From the NCBI RefSeq assembly GCF_000265365.1, contig NC_018011.1, forward strand, positions 3,489,501-3,553,500: 64,000 nucleotides of DNA, read 5' to 3'. This document shows positions 27,266-35,897 of the stretch, one piece after another. Position numbers and translations under genes: made by a program. The stretch is from Alistipes finegoldii DSM 17242. GTDB taxonomy: Bacteria; Bacteroidota; Bacteroidia; Bacteroidales; Rikenellaceae. Under the pieces are notes generated by a model. That model was not told the origin of the DNA and did no database searches. It saw only the letters and a program-made list of their open reading frames with translations. How positions within the stretch are numbered: position 1 is the first letter of the stretch; the number at the start of each line of letters is the position of its first letter.

Positions 27266-28390
27266 ATGAAATTTTCAGTATCAAGCTCGGCCCTGCTCTC
27301 GCTTCTGGCTACCACCGGCAAGGTTATCAGCAATAAGAACACGCTTCCCATTTTGGATTACTTCCTGATGGAGCTGAGCGGCAACGAACTGAAGGTCACG
27401 ACTTCGGACCTCGAAACGACGCTCATCGGCTCCATTACGGTAGACAGCGTGGAGAGCGAGGGAACCATCGCCGCACCCGCCAAACTGATGCTCGACTCCC
27501 TGAAGGAGTTCTCCGAACTGCCGCTGACCATCGACGTAAACGATAAGAATTGGGAAATCACGATCAACTGGAAGAGCGGTTCGCTATCGATTCCCGGTGC
27601 GAGCGCCGTGAGCTATCCCGCCGTACCGCAGCTGAGCGCCGAGAAGAAGGAGCTGAGCATGGACGTGGATACGCTGGTCAACGGCATCAACAAGACGATC
27701 TTCGCCACGGCCGACGACGAACTGCGTCCCGTGATGAACGGCATCTACATCAATCTGGCGCCCGGCGCGCTGACGTTCGTGGGCACCGACGCGCACAAGC
27801 TCGTGAAGTACGAGTCCGAGACCGCGAACGAGGTCACGGCTTCGTTCATCCTGCCCAAGAAACCGGCCAACCTGCTCAAATCGGTGCTGCTGAAGGAGGA
27901 CGACGCCATCGAGATGAGCTTCGACTCGAAAAACGCGCTCTTCAAGCTCAAGAGCCACACGCTCGTCTGCCGTCTGATCGAGGGCAACTACCCGAACTAC
28001 AACGCCGTGATTCCGGCCAACAACCCCAACAAGGTGCTGGTGGACCGCGTCGAGCTGGTGAACGGCATCAAGCGCGTGGCGGTCTGCTCGAATCCGACCA
28101 CCAACCTGATCCGCATGGACATCGGCGACAACCGGATCAACCTCACGGCGCAGGACATCGACTTCTCGGTGTCGGCCAACGAGACCATTTCGTGCAGCTA
28201 CGACGGCGAGGAGATCACGATCGGCTTCAAATCGACGTTCCTCGTCGAGATACTCTCGAACATGGACACGCCGACCGTGGTGATCGAACTGGCCGACTCG
28301 ACCCGTGCCGGCGTCTTCAAACCCGTATATGACGACAAGCAGACAAGCTCGACGCTCATGCTGCTCATGCCGATGATGATCAACGCATAA
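27266..28390 (+). CDS. dnaN: DNA polymerase III subunit beta (sliding clamp)
   Basis: A 374-residue protein with the three-repeat clamp fold. Recognisable segments include KVISNKNTLPILDYFLMELSGNEL, ATDDELRPVMNGIYI-like text (TADDELRPVMNGIY) and the C-terminal hydrophobic LLMPMMINA, corresponding to the conserved MP(M/I) region. It confers processivity to Pol III and binds clamp-binding proteins. Note that dnaN is away from dnaA here and next to a proofreading-type exonuclease gene (11 bases downstream). Confidence 0.97.
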   Translation: MKFSVSSSALLSLLATTGKVISNKNTLPILDYFLMELSGNELKVTTSDLETTLIGSITVDSVESEGTIAAPAKLMLDSLKEFSELPLTIDVNDKNWEITINWKSGSLSIPGASAVSYPAVPQLSAEKKELSMDVDTLVNGINKTIFATADDELRPVMNGIYINLAPGALTFVGTDAHKLVKYESETANEVTASFILPKKPANLLKSVLLKEDDAIEMSFDSKNALFKLKSHTLVCRLIEGNYPNYNAVIPANNPNKVLVDRVELVNGIKRVAVCSNPTTNLIRMDIGDNRINLTAQDIDFSVSANETISCSYDGEEITIGFKSTFLVEILSNMDTPTVVIELADSTRAGVFKPVYDDKQTSSTLMLLMPMMINA

Positions 28391-28401
28391 CGGCCCCTCA
28401 G

Positions 28402-29169
28402 ATGAAGTTAAACCTCAAGCGCCCGATCATCTTCTTCGACCTCGAAACGACCGGCGTGGACACCGCCAAAGACCGCATCGTCGAGATTTCGATGGCCAAG
28501 ATCATGCCCGACGGCGAAGAGATCGTCAAAACCCGCAAGCTCAATCCGGAAATGCACATTCCGGAGGAGGCTACCGCCATCCACGGCATTACGGACGAGG
28601 ACGTCAAGGATTGCCCGACCTTCGCGCAGGTCGCCAAATCGCTCGAACAGTTTATCCGCGGCTGCGACTTCGGAGGGTTCAATTCGAACCGCTTCGACCT
28701 GCCGGTGCTGGTCGAGGAGTTCCTGCGCGCGGGAGTGGACGTGGACTTCAAGCGCCGCAAATTCATCGACGTGCAGAACATCTTCCACAAGAAGGAGCAG
28801 CGCACGCTGGTGGCGGCCTACAAGTTCTACTGCGACAAGGATCTGGACGACGCACACTCGGCCGAGGCCGACACGCTGGCGACCTACGAGGTGCTCAAGG
28901 CCCAGCTGGATCGTTATCCCGATCTGGAGAACGACATCGACAAGCTGGCCGAATTCTCGACCCGCGCCGAAACGGCCGACTACGCCGGACGCATCCTCTT
29001 CAACGAAAAAGGCGAGGAGGTCTTCGGATTCGGCAAATACAAGGGCCGCAGCGTGGAGGAGGTCTTCCGCATGGAACCGAGTTATTACGCATGGATGATG
29101 AACGGCGATTTCCCGCTCTACACCAAGAAGGTCATCACCGAAATCCGCATGCGCGAAAAACTGAAATGA
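28402..29169 (+). CDS. DEDDh 3'-5' exonuclease (Pol III epsilon-like)
   Basis: A 255-residue exonuclease. ExoI motif FFDLETTGVD, ExoII around GGFNSNRFDLPVL and ExoIII HSAEADTLAT give the DEDDh set. The C-terminal 60 residues (VFGFGKYKGRSVEEV...YAWMM) form the small domain also found at the end of ExoX-like exonucleases. It probably serves as a proofreading or repair exonuclease; adjacency to dnaN suggests replication-linked use. Its stop overlaps the next start (ATGA at 29166-29169). Confidence 0.92.
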   Translation: MKLNLKRPIIFFDLETTGVDTAKDRIVEISMAKIMPDGEEIVKTRKLNPEMHIPEEATAIHGITDEDVKDCPTFAQVAKSLEQFIRGCDFGGFNSNRFDLPVLVEEFLRAGVDVDFKRRKFIDVQNIFHKKEQRTLVAAYKFYCDKDLDDAHSAEADTLATYEVLKAQLDRYPDLENDIDKLAEFSTRAETADYAGRILFNEKGEEVFGFGKYKGRSVEEVFRMEPSYYAWMMNGDFPLYTKKVITEIRMREKLK

Positions 29170-31001
29170 CGATGAAGCGACTTTGTGCGACAGTCTTGCT
29201 GCTCCTGTTGAGCGTGTGCGCCTTCGCGGTGCAGAAGTCGGGAACGATCGTTTACATCAACGGCTCGAAATTCTACATCCATACGGTGCAGCCCGGCGAA
29301 ACGCTTTACGGGCTGTCTAAGGCGTACGAGGTGGGCGAGAAGGTGATTCTTCAGTACAATCCGTCGGCAGGCGGCGGGCTGAAGGCGGGGGAGAACGTCA
29401 AGATACCTTTCGTGACGGCCGTGCCCGAACCCAAGTCGGAGCGGAAGCTGCGCAGGACCTTCGACTCCCACACCGTCGCGCAGGGCGAAACCCTGTACGC
29501 CATTTCGCGCAAGTACGAAATCCCGATCCAGACCGTCATCGAGGACAATCCGAGTCTCGATCCGACCAACCTGCGGCTCGGAGAGCGCATCCTGATCCGC
29601 AAGAAGGAGATCGGCTCCGAAGACGAGGCCGGCGCCAAGGAGCAGTGGGAAGCCTACCGCAATACGCTCAACAGCGTCGCCGAGGAGGGCTATGCCTATC
29701 ATATGGTCAAGCCGGGCGAAACCTTCTATTCGCTGTCACGCCGCTTCAGCATCACCGAAGAGCAGCTCGGCTCGCTCAACGGAGGGCTGAAACCCGCCGA
29801 CCTGAAAGCCGGAGCGATCATCAAGGTTCCGGGTTCCCCCGAAGAGCTGGCCGCCGGGGAGCGGCAGCCTGCCGACACCGTGCGCGCGGACTCCGTCCCC
29901 GACCTCTCCGCCGACAACAGGGTGAAGGAGATCGAATTCCGCGCACTGCGCCGTAGTGCGACGCTCAATGTCGCCCTGCTGCTGCCGATGGACGCCGGCA
30001 CCCCCAATCCCAGCTATCTGGAGTTTTATCAGGGATTCCTGCTCGGACTGGACAGCGTGAAGACCAAATACGGCTATTCGGTGAACGTCTGTCTGTATAA
30101 CACGGCCCGCGATGCGGAGAAAATCCGCGAAATCACCGAGAGCGACGCCTTCCGCAATACCGACCTGATCATCGGTCCGGTCTACGAGGAGGGGCTGTAT
30201 CCGGTCATCCGGTTCGCCGAGGAGCACAACGTGCCCGTCGTTTCGCCGCTGGCCAACATCACGGGCATGAACAGCGACGTGCTGTTCCAGATGGCGCCCG
30301 ACCCGGCGCACAAATGGGAGAAGGCCGCCGAACTGGTGAACGGGGACCGGCAGGTAACGCTGATCTACACCGAAAGTACGGACAAGGAGTTCGAGCAGGA
30401 GATGCTGACGCTGCTCGGCGATTCGGACTATAAGAAGCACACCTATAAATATGTCCATCCGTCGGCCCGCACGAACAGCAATTCAGGCGATCTGACGCCG
30501 CTGCTGGACAACGGCGCCGACAACGTATTCATCGTCATGTCCGACAACGAGGTGGACGTGGACCGCATTCTGGCGGCCATCGCTTCGGCCGACACCAACA
30601 TATCGAGCCGCGGCCGCACGGCCCCCCGGTTCGTCGTGCTGGGCAATACGCGCTGGAACCGCATGAACAACATCGACCGCACGATGTTCTTCAAGGACCG
30701 CGTGATCTTCATCTCGACCTACCACGCCAAGCGCGACTCGCAGACGATTCTCGACTTCGACAGCGCCTATATCCGCTCCTTCGGGTCGCTGCCCACGCTC
30801 TTCTCGTACCGCGGCTACGATGCGGCGGCGGTCTTCTGCCCCGCGATGTACAACGACATCGAATACGACATGGAAGGCCGGAGCTACACGCCCCTTCAGA
30901 CCTCCTACCTATTCGGGCAGAGCGAGGAGCGCCACAACCACGTCAACCGCAGCTGGATGAGAGTCAACTACAACAGCGATTTCACGATAACCGTCGAATA
31001 G
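29166..31001 (+). CDS. Triple-LysM protein with periplasmic-binding-protein/LppC-like domain
   Basis: A 611-residue exported protein. I chose the ATG at 29166 (overlapping the exonuclease stop); ATG 29172 is nearly as good. A signal peptide (LLLLLSVCAFA) is followed by three LysM repeats: about 35-85 (HTVQPGETLYGLSKAYEV), 100-150 (HTVAQGETLYAISRKYEI) and 180-225 (HMVKPGETFYSLSRRFSI). These bind peptidoglycan. The C-terminal 360 residues resemble type I periplasmic binding proteins / LppC-LpoA (VALLLPMDAG, DLIIGPVYEEGLYPV). By analogy it may regulate peptidoglycan synthesis at the wall; a transport role is less likely as no ABC genes are near. Confidence 0.88.
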   Translation: MTMKRLCATVLLLLLSVCAFAVQKSGTIVYINGSKFYIHTVQPGETLYGLSKAYEVGEKVILQYNPSAGGGLKAGENVKIPFVTAVPEPKSERKLRRTFDSHTVAQGETLYAISRKYEIPIQTVIEDNPSLDPTNLRLGERILIRKKEIGSEDEAGAKEQWEAYRNTLNSVAEEGYAYHMVKPGETFYSLSRRFSITEEQLGSLNGGLKPADLKAGAIIKVPGSPEELAAGERQPADTVRADSVPDLSADNRVKEIEFRALRRSATLNVALLLPMDAGTPNPSYLEFYQGFLLGLDSVKTKYGYSVNVCLYNTARDAEKIREITESDAFRNTDLIIGPVYEEGLYPVIRFAEEHNVPVVSPLANITGMNSDVLFQMAPDPAHKWEKAAELVNGDRQVTLIYTESTDKEFEQEMLTLLGDSDYKKHTYKYVHPSARTNSNSGDLTPLLDNGADNVFIVMSDNEVDVDRILAAIASADTNISSRGRTAPRFVVLGNTRWNRMNNIDRTMFFKDRVIFISTYHAKRDSQTILDFDSAYIRSFGSLPTLFSYRGYDAAAVFCPAMYNDIEYDMEGRSYTPLQTSYLFGQSEERHNHVNRSWMRVNYNSDFTITVE

Positions 31002-31008
31002 TAAGACC

Positions 31009-31665
31009 ATGGCATCTTTGACAAACGCAATACCCGAAAAAACCATCGAGCGCCTGAGCGAATACCGCCGCACGCTGCTGGCCAGCCACAAGCAGGGGAT
31101 CACGCATATCTTCTCGCACGTGCTGGCGGGCATCCACGGCATCACGGCCGTGCAGGTCCGGCGCGACCTGATGCTGATCGGCTTTTCGAGCGACACGAAG
31201 AAAGGGTACGACGTGCAGGTGCTCATCGAATACATCAGCCGAATCCTCGACAGCCCCTCGCAGATGAATATCGCCGTGCTGGGCATGGGACACCTCGGAC
31301 AGGCCATCACCAAATATTTCAACGGCAAGGGACTCAAGCTGAAAATCACCGCCGCGTTCGACGTCGATCCCGGCAAGGTCGGCAAGACCATCGACGGCAT
31401 TCCGTGCTACCACATGGATACGTTCGAAGAGGTCGTCGAGGACAAGGACATCAGCATCGTGATCGTCTCCTCGCCGACGCAGGTGGCGCCGAGTCTGGTC
31501 GTTCCGATCATCAACGCCGGAATCCGTGGCGTGCTGAACTTCACCTCCACGCCGCTGAACTTTCCGCAGGGCATCGTGGTCGAGAATTACGACATCACCA
31601 CGCTGCTCGAAAAGGTAGCCTATTTCGTTAAGGAGAACGAAGAGAAAAACAGCAGCAACACCTAA
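31009..31665 (+). CDS. rex: Redox-sensing transcriptional repressor Rex
   Basis: A 218-residue Rex. The N-terminal winged helix (about 1-85) includes LSEYRRTLL and ITAVQVRRDLMLIGF. The C-terminal Rossmann domain has the nucleotide motif VLGMGHLGQAI, and the region VVPIINAGIRGVLNFTSTPL is strongly conserved in Rex. It represses fermentation and respiration genes until NADH accumulates. It follows the LysM gene by 7 bases and precedes the RibF-like gene by 24. Confidence 0.96.
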   Translation: MASLTNAIPEKTIERLSEYRRTLLASHKQGITHIFSHVLAGIHGITAVQVRRDLMLIGFSSDTKKGYDVQVLIEYISRILDSPSQMNIAVLGMGHLGQAITKYFNGKGLKLKITAAFDVDPGKVGKTIDGIPCYHMDTFEEVVEDKDISIVIVSSPTQVAPSLVVPIINAGIRGVLNFTSTPLNFPQGIVVENYDITTLLEKVAYFVKENEEKNSSNT

Positions 31666-31689
31666 AAAAGAGCGGCAGGAGAGAGAGCA

Positions 31690-32427
31690 ATGAGGGTTTT
31701 TCACGGTTTCGAAGCGCTTCCGCATTTCACGCATCCGGCGGTGACCGTCGGATCGTACGACGGCGTGCACAGCGGCCATCTGAAACTGCTGCGCACCGTG
31801 ACCGCCGCGGCCCGCGGGCAGGGCGGCGAAAGCATCGTATTCACCTTCGAGCCGCATCCCCGCATCACGCTCGGCAAGGCCGACGGCCTGCGCCTGCTGA
31901 CGACGCTCGACGAGAAAATCTGCCTCCTCGAACGGCTGGGGATCGACAATCTGGTCATCATCCCCTTCGACAGAGCCTTCAGCCGGCTGGCTCCGGACGA
32001 ATTCGTCCGCGACTGTCTCGTAGGCCATACGGGAGCCGAAACGCTCGTCGTAGGCTTCAACCACCGCTTCGGACACAACAAGCAGGGCAGTTACGATTAT
32101 CTGGACAGCCACGGATTCGGCCTGCGCGTAATAGAGGTTTCCGAATGCGACGTGGACGCCGAAAAAGTAAGTTCGACGGTGATCCGGCGGTTGGTCGAAA
32201 AGGGCGAAATGGCGCGCGCCGCGCATCTGCTGTCGCACCCCTATCTGGTAATCGGCCGGGCGCAGCGGAACCGCATCCGGGTGGACGATCCGCTGAAACT
32301 CCTGCCCCCTCCGGGCGAATACGACGCACACATCAACGGCAAGCCGGCCCGGCTCACGGTCGATGCCGCTCAGGAACTGATAACCCGCGACATACTGCCC
32401 GAAGGGCGTGTCGTCATAACATTTTAA
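31690..32427 (+). CDS. FAD synthetase (RibF adenylyltransferase) family protein lacking a canonical riboflavin kinase domain
   Basis: A 245-residue protein. The N-terminal part is a clear RibF-type nucleotidyltransferase: VTVGSYDGVHSGHLKLL (HxGH-type), FEPHPR, FVVGFNHRFG-like VVGFNHRFGHN, and SSTVIRRLVEKGEM. Full RibF proteins are about 310 residues with a flavokinase barrel beginning GxVVHGxxxGRxxGFPTAN. Here the region after YLVIGRAQRN lacks that signature and is only about 60 residues. It may make FAD from FMN only, or be a regulatory paralogue. Start choice is supported by the short gap after rex. Confidence 0.82.
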   Translation: MRVFHGFEALPHFTHPAVTVGSYDGVHSGHLKLLRTVTAAARGQGGESIVFTFEPHPRITLGKADGLRLLTTLDEKICLLERLGIDNLVIIPFDRAFSRLAPDEFVRDCLVGHTGAETLVVGFNHRFGHNKQGSYDYLDSHGFGLRVIEVSECDVDAEKVSSTVIRRLVEKGEMARAAHLLSHPYLVIGRAQRNRIRVDDPLKLLPPPGEYDAHINGKPARLTVDAAQELITRDILPEGRVVITF

Positions 32428-32430
32428 ACC

Positions 32431-32844
32431 ATGCTGAGTTACGACTGTCAAATAAGGGTTTGGTACAAGCATACCGACCAGATGGCGATCTGCCACCACT
32501 CGAACTATATCTGCTATTACGAAGCCGCGCGCAGCGAATTGCTCCGCTGGCTGGGCATGTCTTTCGCCGAGGTCGAGAAGCGGGGCATCATGATGCCGAT
32601 TCTGGAGGTGCAGTCCAAATACCACCGTCCGGCCTATTACGACGAACTGCTCACCGTACGCATCATGCTGAAAGAGCTTCCCACGGCCCGCATCAACTTC
32701 TTCTACGAAATCTACAACGAAAAGGGCGACCTGCTCAATACGGGCATGACGCAGCTGGGCTTCATCCACAGCGACACGCGCCGCCCGTGCCGCGTTCCCG
32801 ACTGGTTCCTGCAGCTGGTCACCAACAAGTGGACGGAGGAGTAG
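32431..32844 (+). CDS. Acyl-CoA thioesterase (4HBT/YbgC-FadM type)
   Basis: A 137-residue hotdog-fold thioesterase. It shows the YbgC signature VWYKHTDQMAICHHSNYICYYEAAR (Asp/His active-site region) and MMPILEVQSKYHRPAYYDELLTV. It hydrolyses acyl-CoA or acyl-ACP thioesters. The start is 3 bases after the RibF-like stop, so translation is coupled. It is the last + gene before the convergent htpG. Confidence 0.92.
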   Translation: MLSYDCQIRVWYKHTDQMAICHHSNYICYYEAARSELLRWLGMSFAEVEKRGIMMPILEVQSKYHRPAYYDELLTVRIMLKELPTARINFFYEIYNEKGDLLNTGMTQLGFIHSDTRRPCRVPDWFLQLVTNKWTEE

Positions 32845-32949
32845 AAGCGGCAGCGACACCTCCGATGATTCCCGCTACGGCAAGGCTCCGGAGCGACGCA
32901 ATGGCGGAGACTCCAACGGAACGATACTGAAAAACACCGCATACGAAAG

Positions 32950-32980
32950 AACCGCACCCATCGGGATGCGGTTCTTTTTT
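32950..32980 (+). terminator. Intrinsic terminator after the thioesterase gene
   Basis: Arms AACCGCA (32950-32956) and TGCGGTT (32967-32973), with inner CCC/GGG pairing and one bulged base, are followed by CTTTTTT. About 105 bases after the thioesterase stop. Confidence 0.85.
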
Positions 32981-32997
32981 CCGGAACGCGACTTCGG

Positions 32998-35061
32998 CTA
33001 TTTTTCGATCAGCGAAATCGAACGCTGGATGAAGTCGGTCAGGTTCTTGCCCTTGAGCATGCCGTTGGTCAGCAGCGCAAGGTCGATGATCTGCTTGACG
33101 AGCCGGTTTTCGCCGCCGATCTCGCGCAGCCGCTGGTCGCGTTCGTCGCGCAGCGTGACGATCTTCTTCGACAGCTCCTCGCGCGTCGATTTCTCTTCGG
33201 GAGTCAGCTCATCTTCCTTCTTGCCCTTCACCACCTCGTCGAAGCGGTTCTCCTCGGCGACCGCCGCGTCGATCTTCTTGGTGATCGACTTCAGCTTGTC
33301 GCCATAGGCCTTCTCCGCGTCGGAGAGAATGTCGGCGACGATGGGGTGGTTGCCGTTTACCGCAATGGTGAAGTTGTCGGGCATCTGTCCGTAGAACTGG
33401 CTCATGCCGCCTCCGCCGCCCATCGCGGCCATCTCTTTCATACGGCGCATGAATTCGTTCTGCGTGATGACCACGGGCGCTTCGTCGGGCGACATGGCCT
33501 CGAACGAAATGTTGTAATGGATCTTGTCGTCCTTGGGCATCTGGCTCTCGAATACCGGGCGCAGCAGCTCCTGCTGGGCTTCGGTGAGCGACATCTTGAT
33601 ATTCTCCTCCTTCTGGATCAGCTTGTCGATCACGTCGCTGTCCACACGCACGAAACGCGTCTCCTTGTTCTTCGACTCGTACCAGTTGATATAGTGGTTG
33701 TCCAGCTGACCGTCCATCAGCAGCACGTCGTACCCCTTGGCCTTGGCCGCTTCGAGGAACGTGTGCTTCTCCACGGGATCGTCCACATAGAGGAAGACGA
33801 CCGTCTTGTTCTTGTCGGTCTGGTTCTCCTTCACCTTCTCCAGATACTCCGCAGGCGTGAAATACTTGCCCTCGATGTTCTTCCAGAGCATGAACTCCTG
33901 CGCCTTCTCGGAGAACTTCTCGTCGGTGAGGATGCCGTATTCGATGAATATTTTCAGATCGTCCCACTTCGCCTCGTAGTCCGCGCGCATGGTGTTGAAC
34001 AGCTCCTGCAGACGGTCGGCGACCTTGCGGGTGATGTAGCTCGAAATCTTCTTCACGTTGGAGTCGCTCTGCAGGTAGCTCCGCGACACGTTGAGCGGAA
34101 TGTCGGGCGAGTCGATCACGCCGTGCAGCAGCGTCAGGTATTCCGGCACGATGCCCTCGACCTGATCCGTCACATACACCTGATTCGAATAGAGCTGAAT
34201 CTTGTTCTTCTGTATCTCGAAGTTGTTGTGGATCTTCGGGAAATAGAGGATGCCCGTCAGGTGGAACGGATAGTCGATATTCAGGTGGATCGAGAACAGC
34301 GGCTCGTCGCTCAGCGGGTATAGCTCATGATAGAACTCCTTGTACTGCTCCTCGGTAATGTCGGCGGGTTTGCGCGTCCAAAGCGGATCGACGTTGTTGA
34401 TGATGTTGTCCTTGTCGGTATCGACGTACTTGCCGTCCTTCCACTCCTTGACCTTGCCGAAGGCGATGGGCACGGGCAGGAACCGGCAGTATTTGCGCAG
34501 CAGCTCCTCGACCTTCGAACTTTCGGCGTACTCCAGCGAATCCTCCGAAAGATGCAGGACGATCGTCGTGCCGCGGTCATGCTCCGCATCGGTCTCCTCC
34601 ATTTCGAATTCGGGCGTGCCGGTGCAGCTCCAATGCACGGTCTTGGCCTCTTTCTTATAGGATTTGGTGAAGATCTCGACCTTGTCGGCCACCATGAACG
34701 ACGAGTAGAAGCCCAGTCCGAAATGACCGATGATCGACTGGTTCTTGTACTTCTCCATAAACTCCTCGGCGCCTGAGAAGGCGATCTGGTTGATATACTT
34801 GTCCACCTCTTCGGCGGTCATGCCCACACCGCGGTCGGTCACGGTCAGCGTTTTGGCCTCCTTGTCCACGGCGACGTGAATCGTCAGGTCGCCCAGCTCG
34901 CCCTTCATTTCGCCGATCGACGAAAGCGTCTTCAGTTTCTGGGTAGCATCGACCGCATTGGAAATCAGCTCGCGCAGGAAAATTTCATGGTCCGAATAGA
35001 GGAACTTTTTAATCACGGGGAAGATATTCTCCGTCGTAACCCCGATTTTGCCGTTTTTCAT
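32998..35061 (-). CDS. htpG: Molecular chaperone HtpG (Hsp90)
   Basis: A 687-residue Hsp90. The GHKL ATPase domain is at the N-terminus (IFLRELISNAVDATQKL, DRGVGMTAEEV, IGHFGLGFYSSFMVADKVE), followed by the middle and C-terminal dimerisation domains ending in IQRSISLIEK. I chose the ATG at 35061, giving the family-typical start MKNGKIGVTTENIFP; an upstream in-frame ATG at 35091 would add ten residues. Downstream it converges on the thioesterase operon. Confidence 0.97.
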   Translation of the reverse strand: MKNGKIGVTTENIFPVIKKFLYSDHEIFLRELISNAVDATQKLKTLSSIGEMKGELGDLTIHVAVDKEAKTLTVTDRGVGMTAEEVDKYINQIAFSGAEEFMEKYKNQSIIGHFGLGFYSSFMVADKVEIFTKSYKKEAKTVHWSCTGTPEFEMEETDAEHDRGTTIVLHLSEDSLEYAESSKVEELLRKYCRFLPVPIAFGKVKEWKDGKYVDTDKDNIINNVDPLWTRKPADITEEQYKEFYHELYPLSDEPLFSIHLNIDYPFHLTGILYFPKIHNNFEIQKNKIQLYSNQVYVTDQVEGIVPEYLTLLHGVIDSPDIPLNVSRSYLQSDSNVKKISSYITRKVADRLQELFNTMRADYEAKWDDLKIFIEYGILTDEKFSEKAQEFMLWKNIEGKYFTPAEYLEKVKENQTDKNKTVVFLYVDDPVEKHTFLEAAKAKGYDVLLMDGQLDNHYINWYESKNKETRFVRVDSDVIDKLIQKEENIKMSLTEAQQELLRPVFESQMPKDDKIHYNISFEAMSPDEAPVVITQNEFMRRMKEMAAMGGGGGMSQFYGQMPDNFTIAVNGNHPIVADILSDAEKAYGDKLKSITKKIDAAVAEENRFDEVVKGKKEDELTPEEKSTREELSKKIVTLRDERDQRLREIGGENRLVKQIIDLALLTNGMLKGKNLTDFIQRSISLIEK

Positions 35062-35234
35062 AGTTTTATATTTAGCTGTATTTTGATTCATTTCATCCGA
35101 CCATCCATCAACAAACCGTGTGCCACCGCCCGTTTTCTGCCAAACTGTCAGTCGGGCATGACAAAGGCCGCCGTAAAAAGTTGCCGCGGCGGGATTTTTG
35201 CCGTATATTTGTCCGACTTCAAACAGTTACCACT

Positions 35235-35738
35235 ATGGATTTTCTCTCTCTGGCAAAAAAGCGGTACGCATGCCGCAAATATGCCCCGGCAAAAGTCGAG
35301 CAGGAAAAGCTCGACATCATTCTGGAGGCGGGCCGCGTGGCTCCTACGGGCGCCAACCGCCAGCCCCAGCGGCTCATCGTCGTACGCTCGCAGGAGGGGA
35401 TGGAGCGTCTGGCACGCTGCACCCGCGACTTCGGCGCTCCCTGCGCCGACACCGGCGAAGCATGGACCCGCAAATACGACGGTAAAACGATCAGCGACAT
35501 CGACGCTTCGATCGTCACCGACCACATGATGCTGGCCGCAGCGTCGCTGGGGCTCGACACGCTCTGGATCTGCATGTTCAAACCCGAAGCCGTCCGCGAA
35601 GAGTTCCGGCTCCCGGAACATGTGGAACCCGTCAATATCCTGCTCATCGGCTACGGCATCGGCACTCCCGCCGATCCCGACCGTCACGACCTGCTGCGCA
35701 AACCGCTCGCGGAAACAGTCGTATACGAAACCTTCTGA
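35235..35738 (+). CDS. Nitroreductase family protein
   Basis: A 167-residue flavin oxidoreductase of the nitroreductase fold. The start at 35235 gives MDFLSLAKKRYACRKY, the canonical FMN-binding RxSxRxF/Y region; the frame opens earlier but without family similarity. Further marks are EAGRVAPTGANRQPQRLIVV and DHMMLAAASLGLDTLWIC. It probably uses FMN and NAD(P)H to reduce nitro or quinone compounds. The length is that of short Bacteroidota members. Single gene bounded by a bidirectional terminator. Confidence 0.93.
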   Translation: MDFLSLAKKRYACRKYAPAKVEQEKLDIILEAGRVAPTGANRQPQRLIVVRSQEGMERLARCTRDFGAPCADTGEAWTRKYDGKTISDIDASIVTDHMMLAAASLGLDTLWICMFKPEAVREEFRLPEHVEPVNILLIGYGIGTPADPDRHDLLRKPLAETVVYETF

Positions 35739-35839
35739 CCGGAACGGAAGCCCAAAATTCCCCGACGGCAAAGGCGGCGGTTTTTGCGAACCTCCGCATC
35801 CGCGCACACCGGAAGATTCCGGCTACAACCGACAGCAAA

Positions 35840-35874
35840 AAATAAGCGAAGGCCTCACGGGCCTTCGCTTATTT
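35840..35874. terminator. Bidirectional intrinsic terminator
   Basis: Perfect 15-base arms (35840-35854 and 35860-35874, AAATAAGCGAAGGCC and its complement) with a 5-base loop, between the nitroreductase (+) and the 805-residue lipoprotein (-). Confidence 0.9.
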
Positions 35875-35897
35875 CGTATCTGCGCCGGTCAAGCGCG

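Noticed and set aside
28611..29165. Extension of the LysM protein upstream into the exonuclease gene
   Set aside because: Overlaps the exonuclease in another frame with Arg-rich text; the signal peptide begins at 29166/29172.
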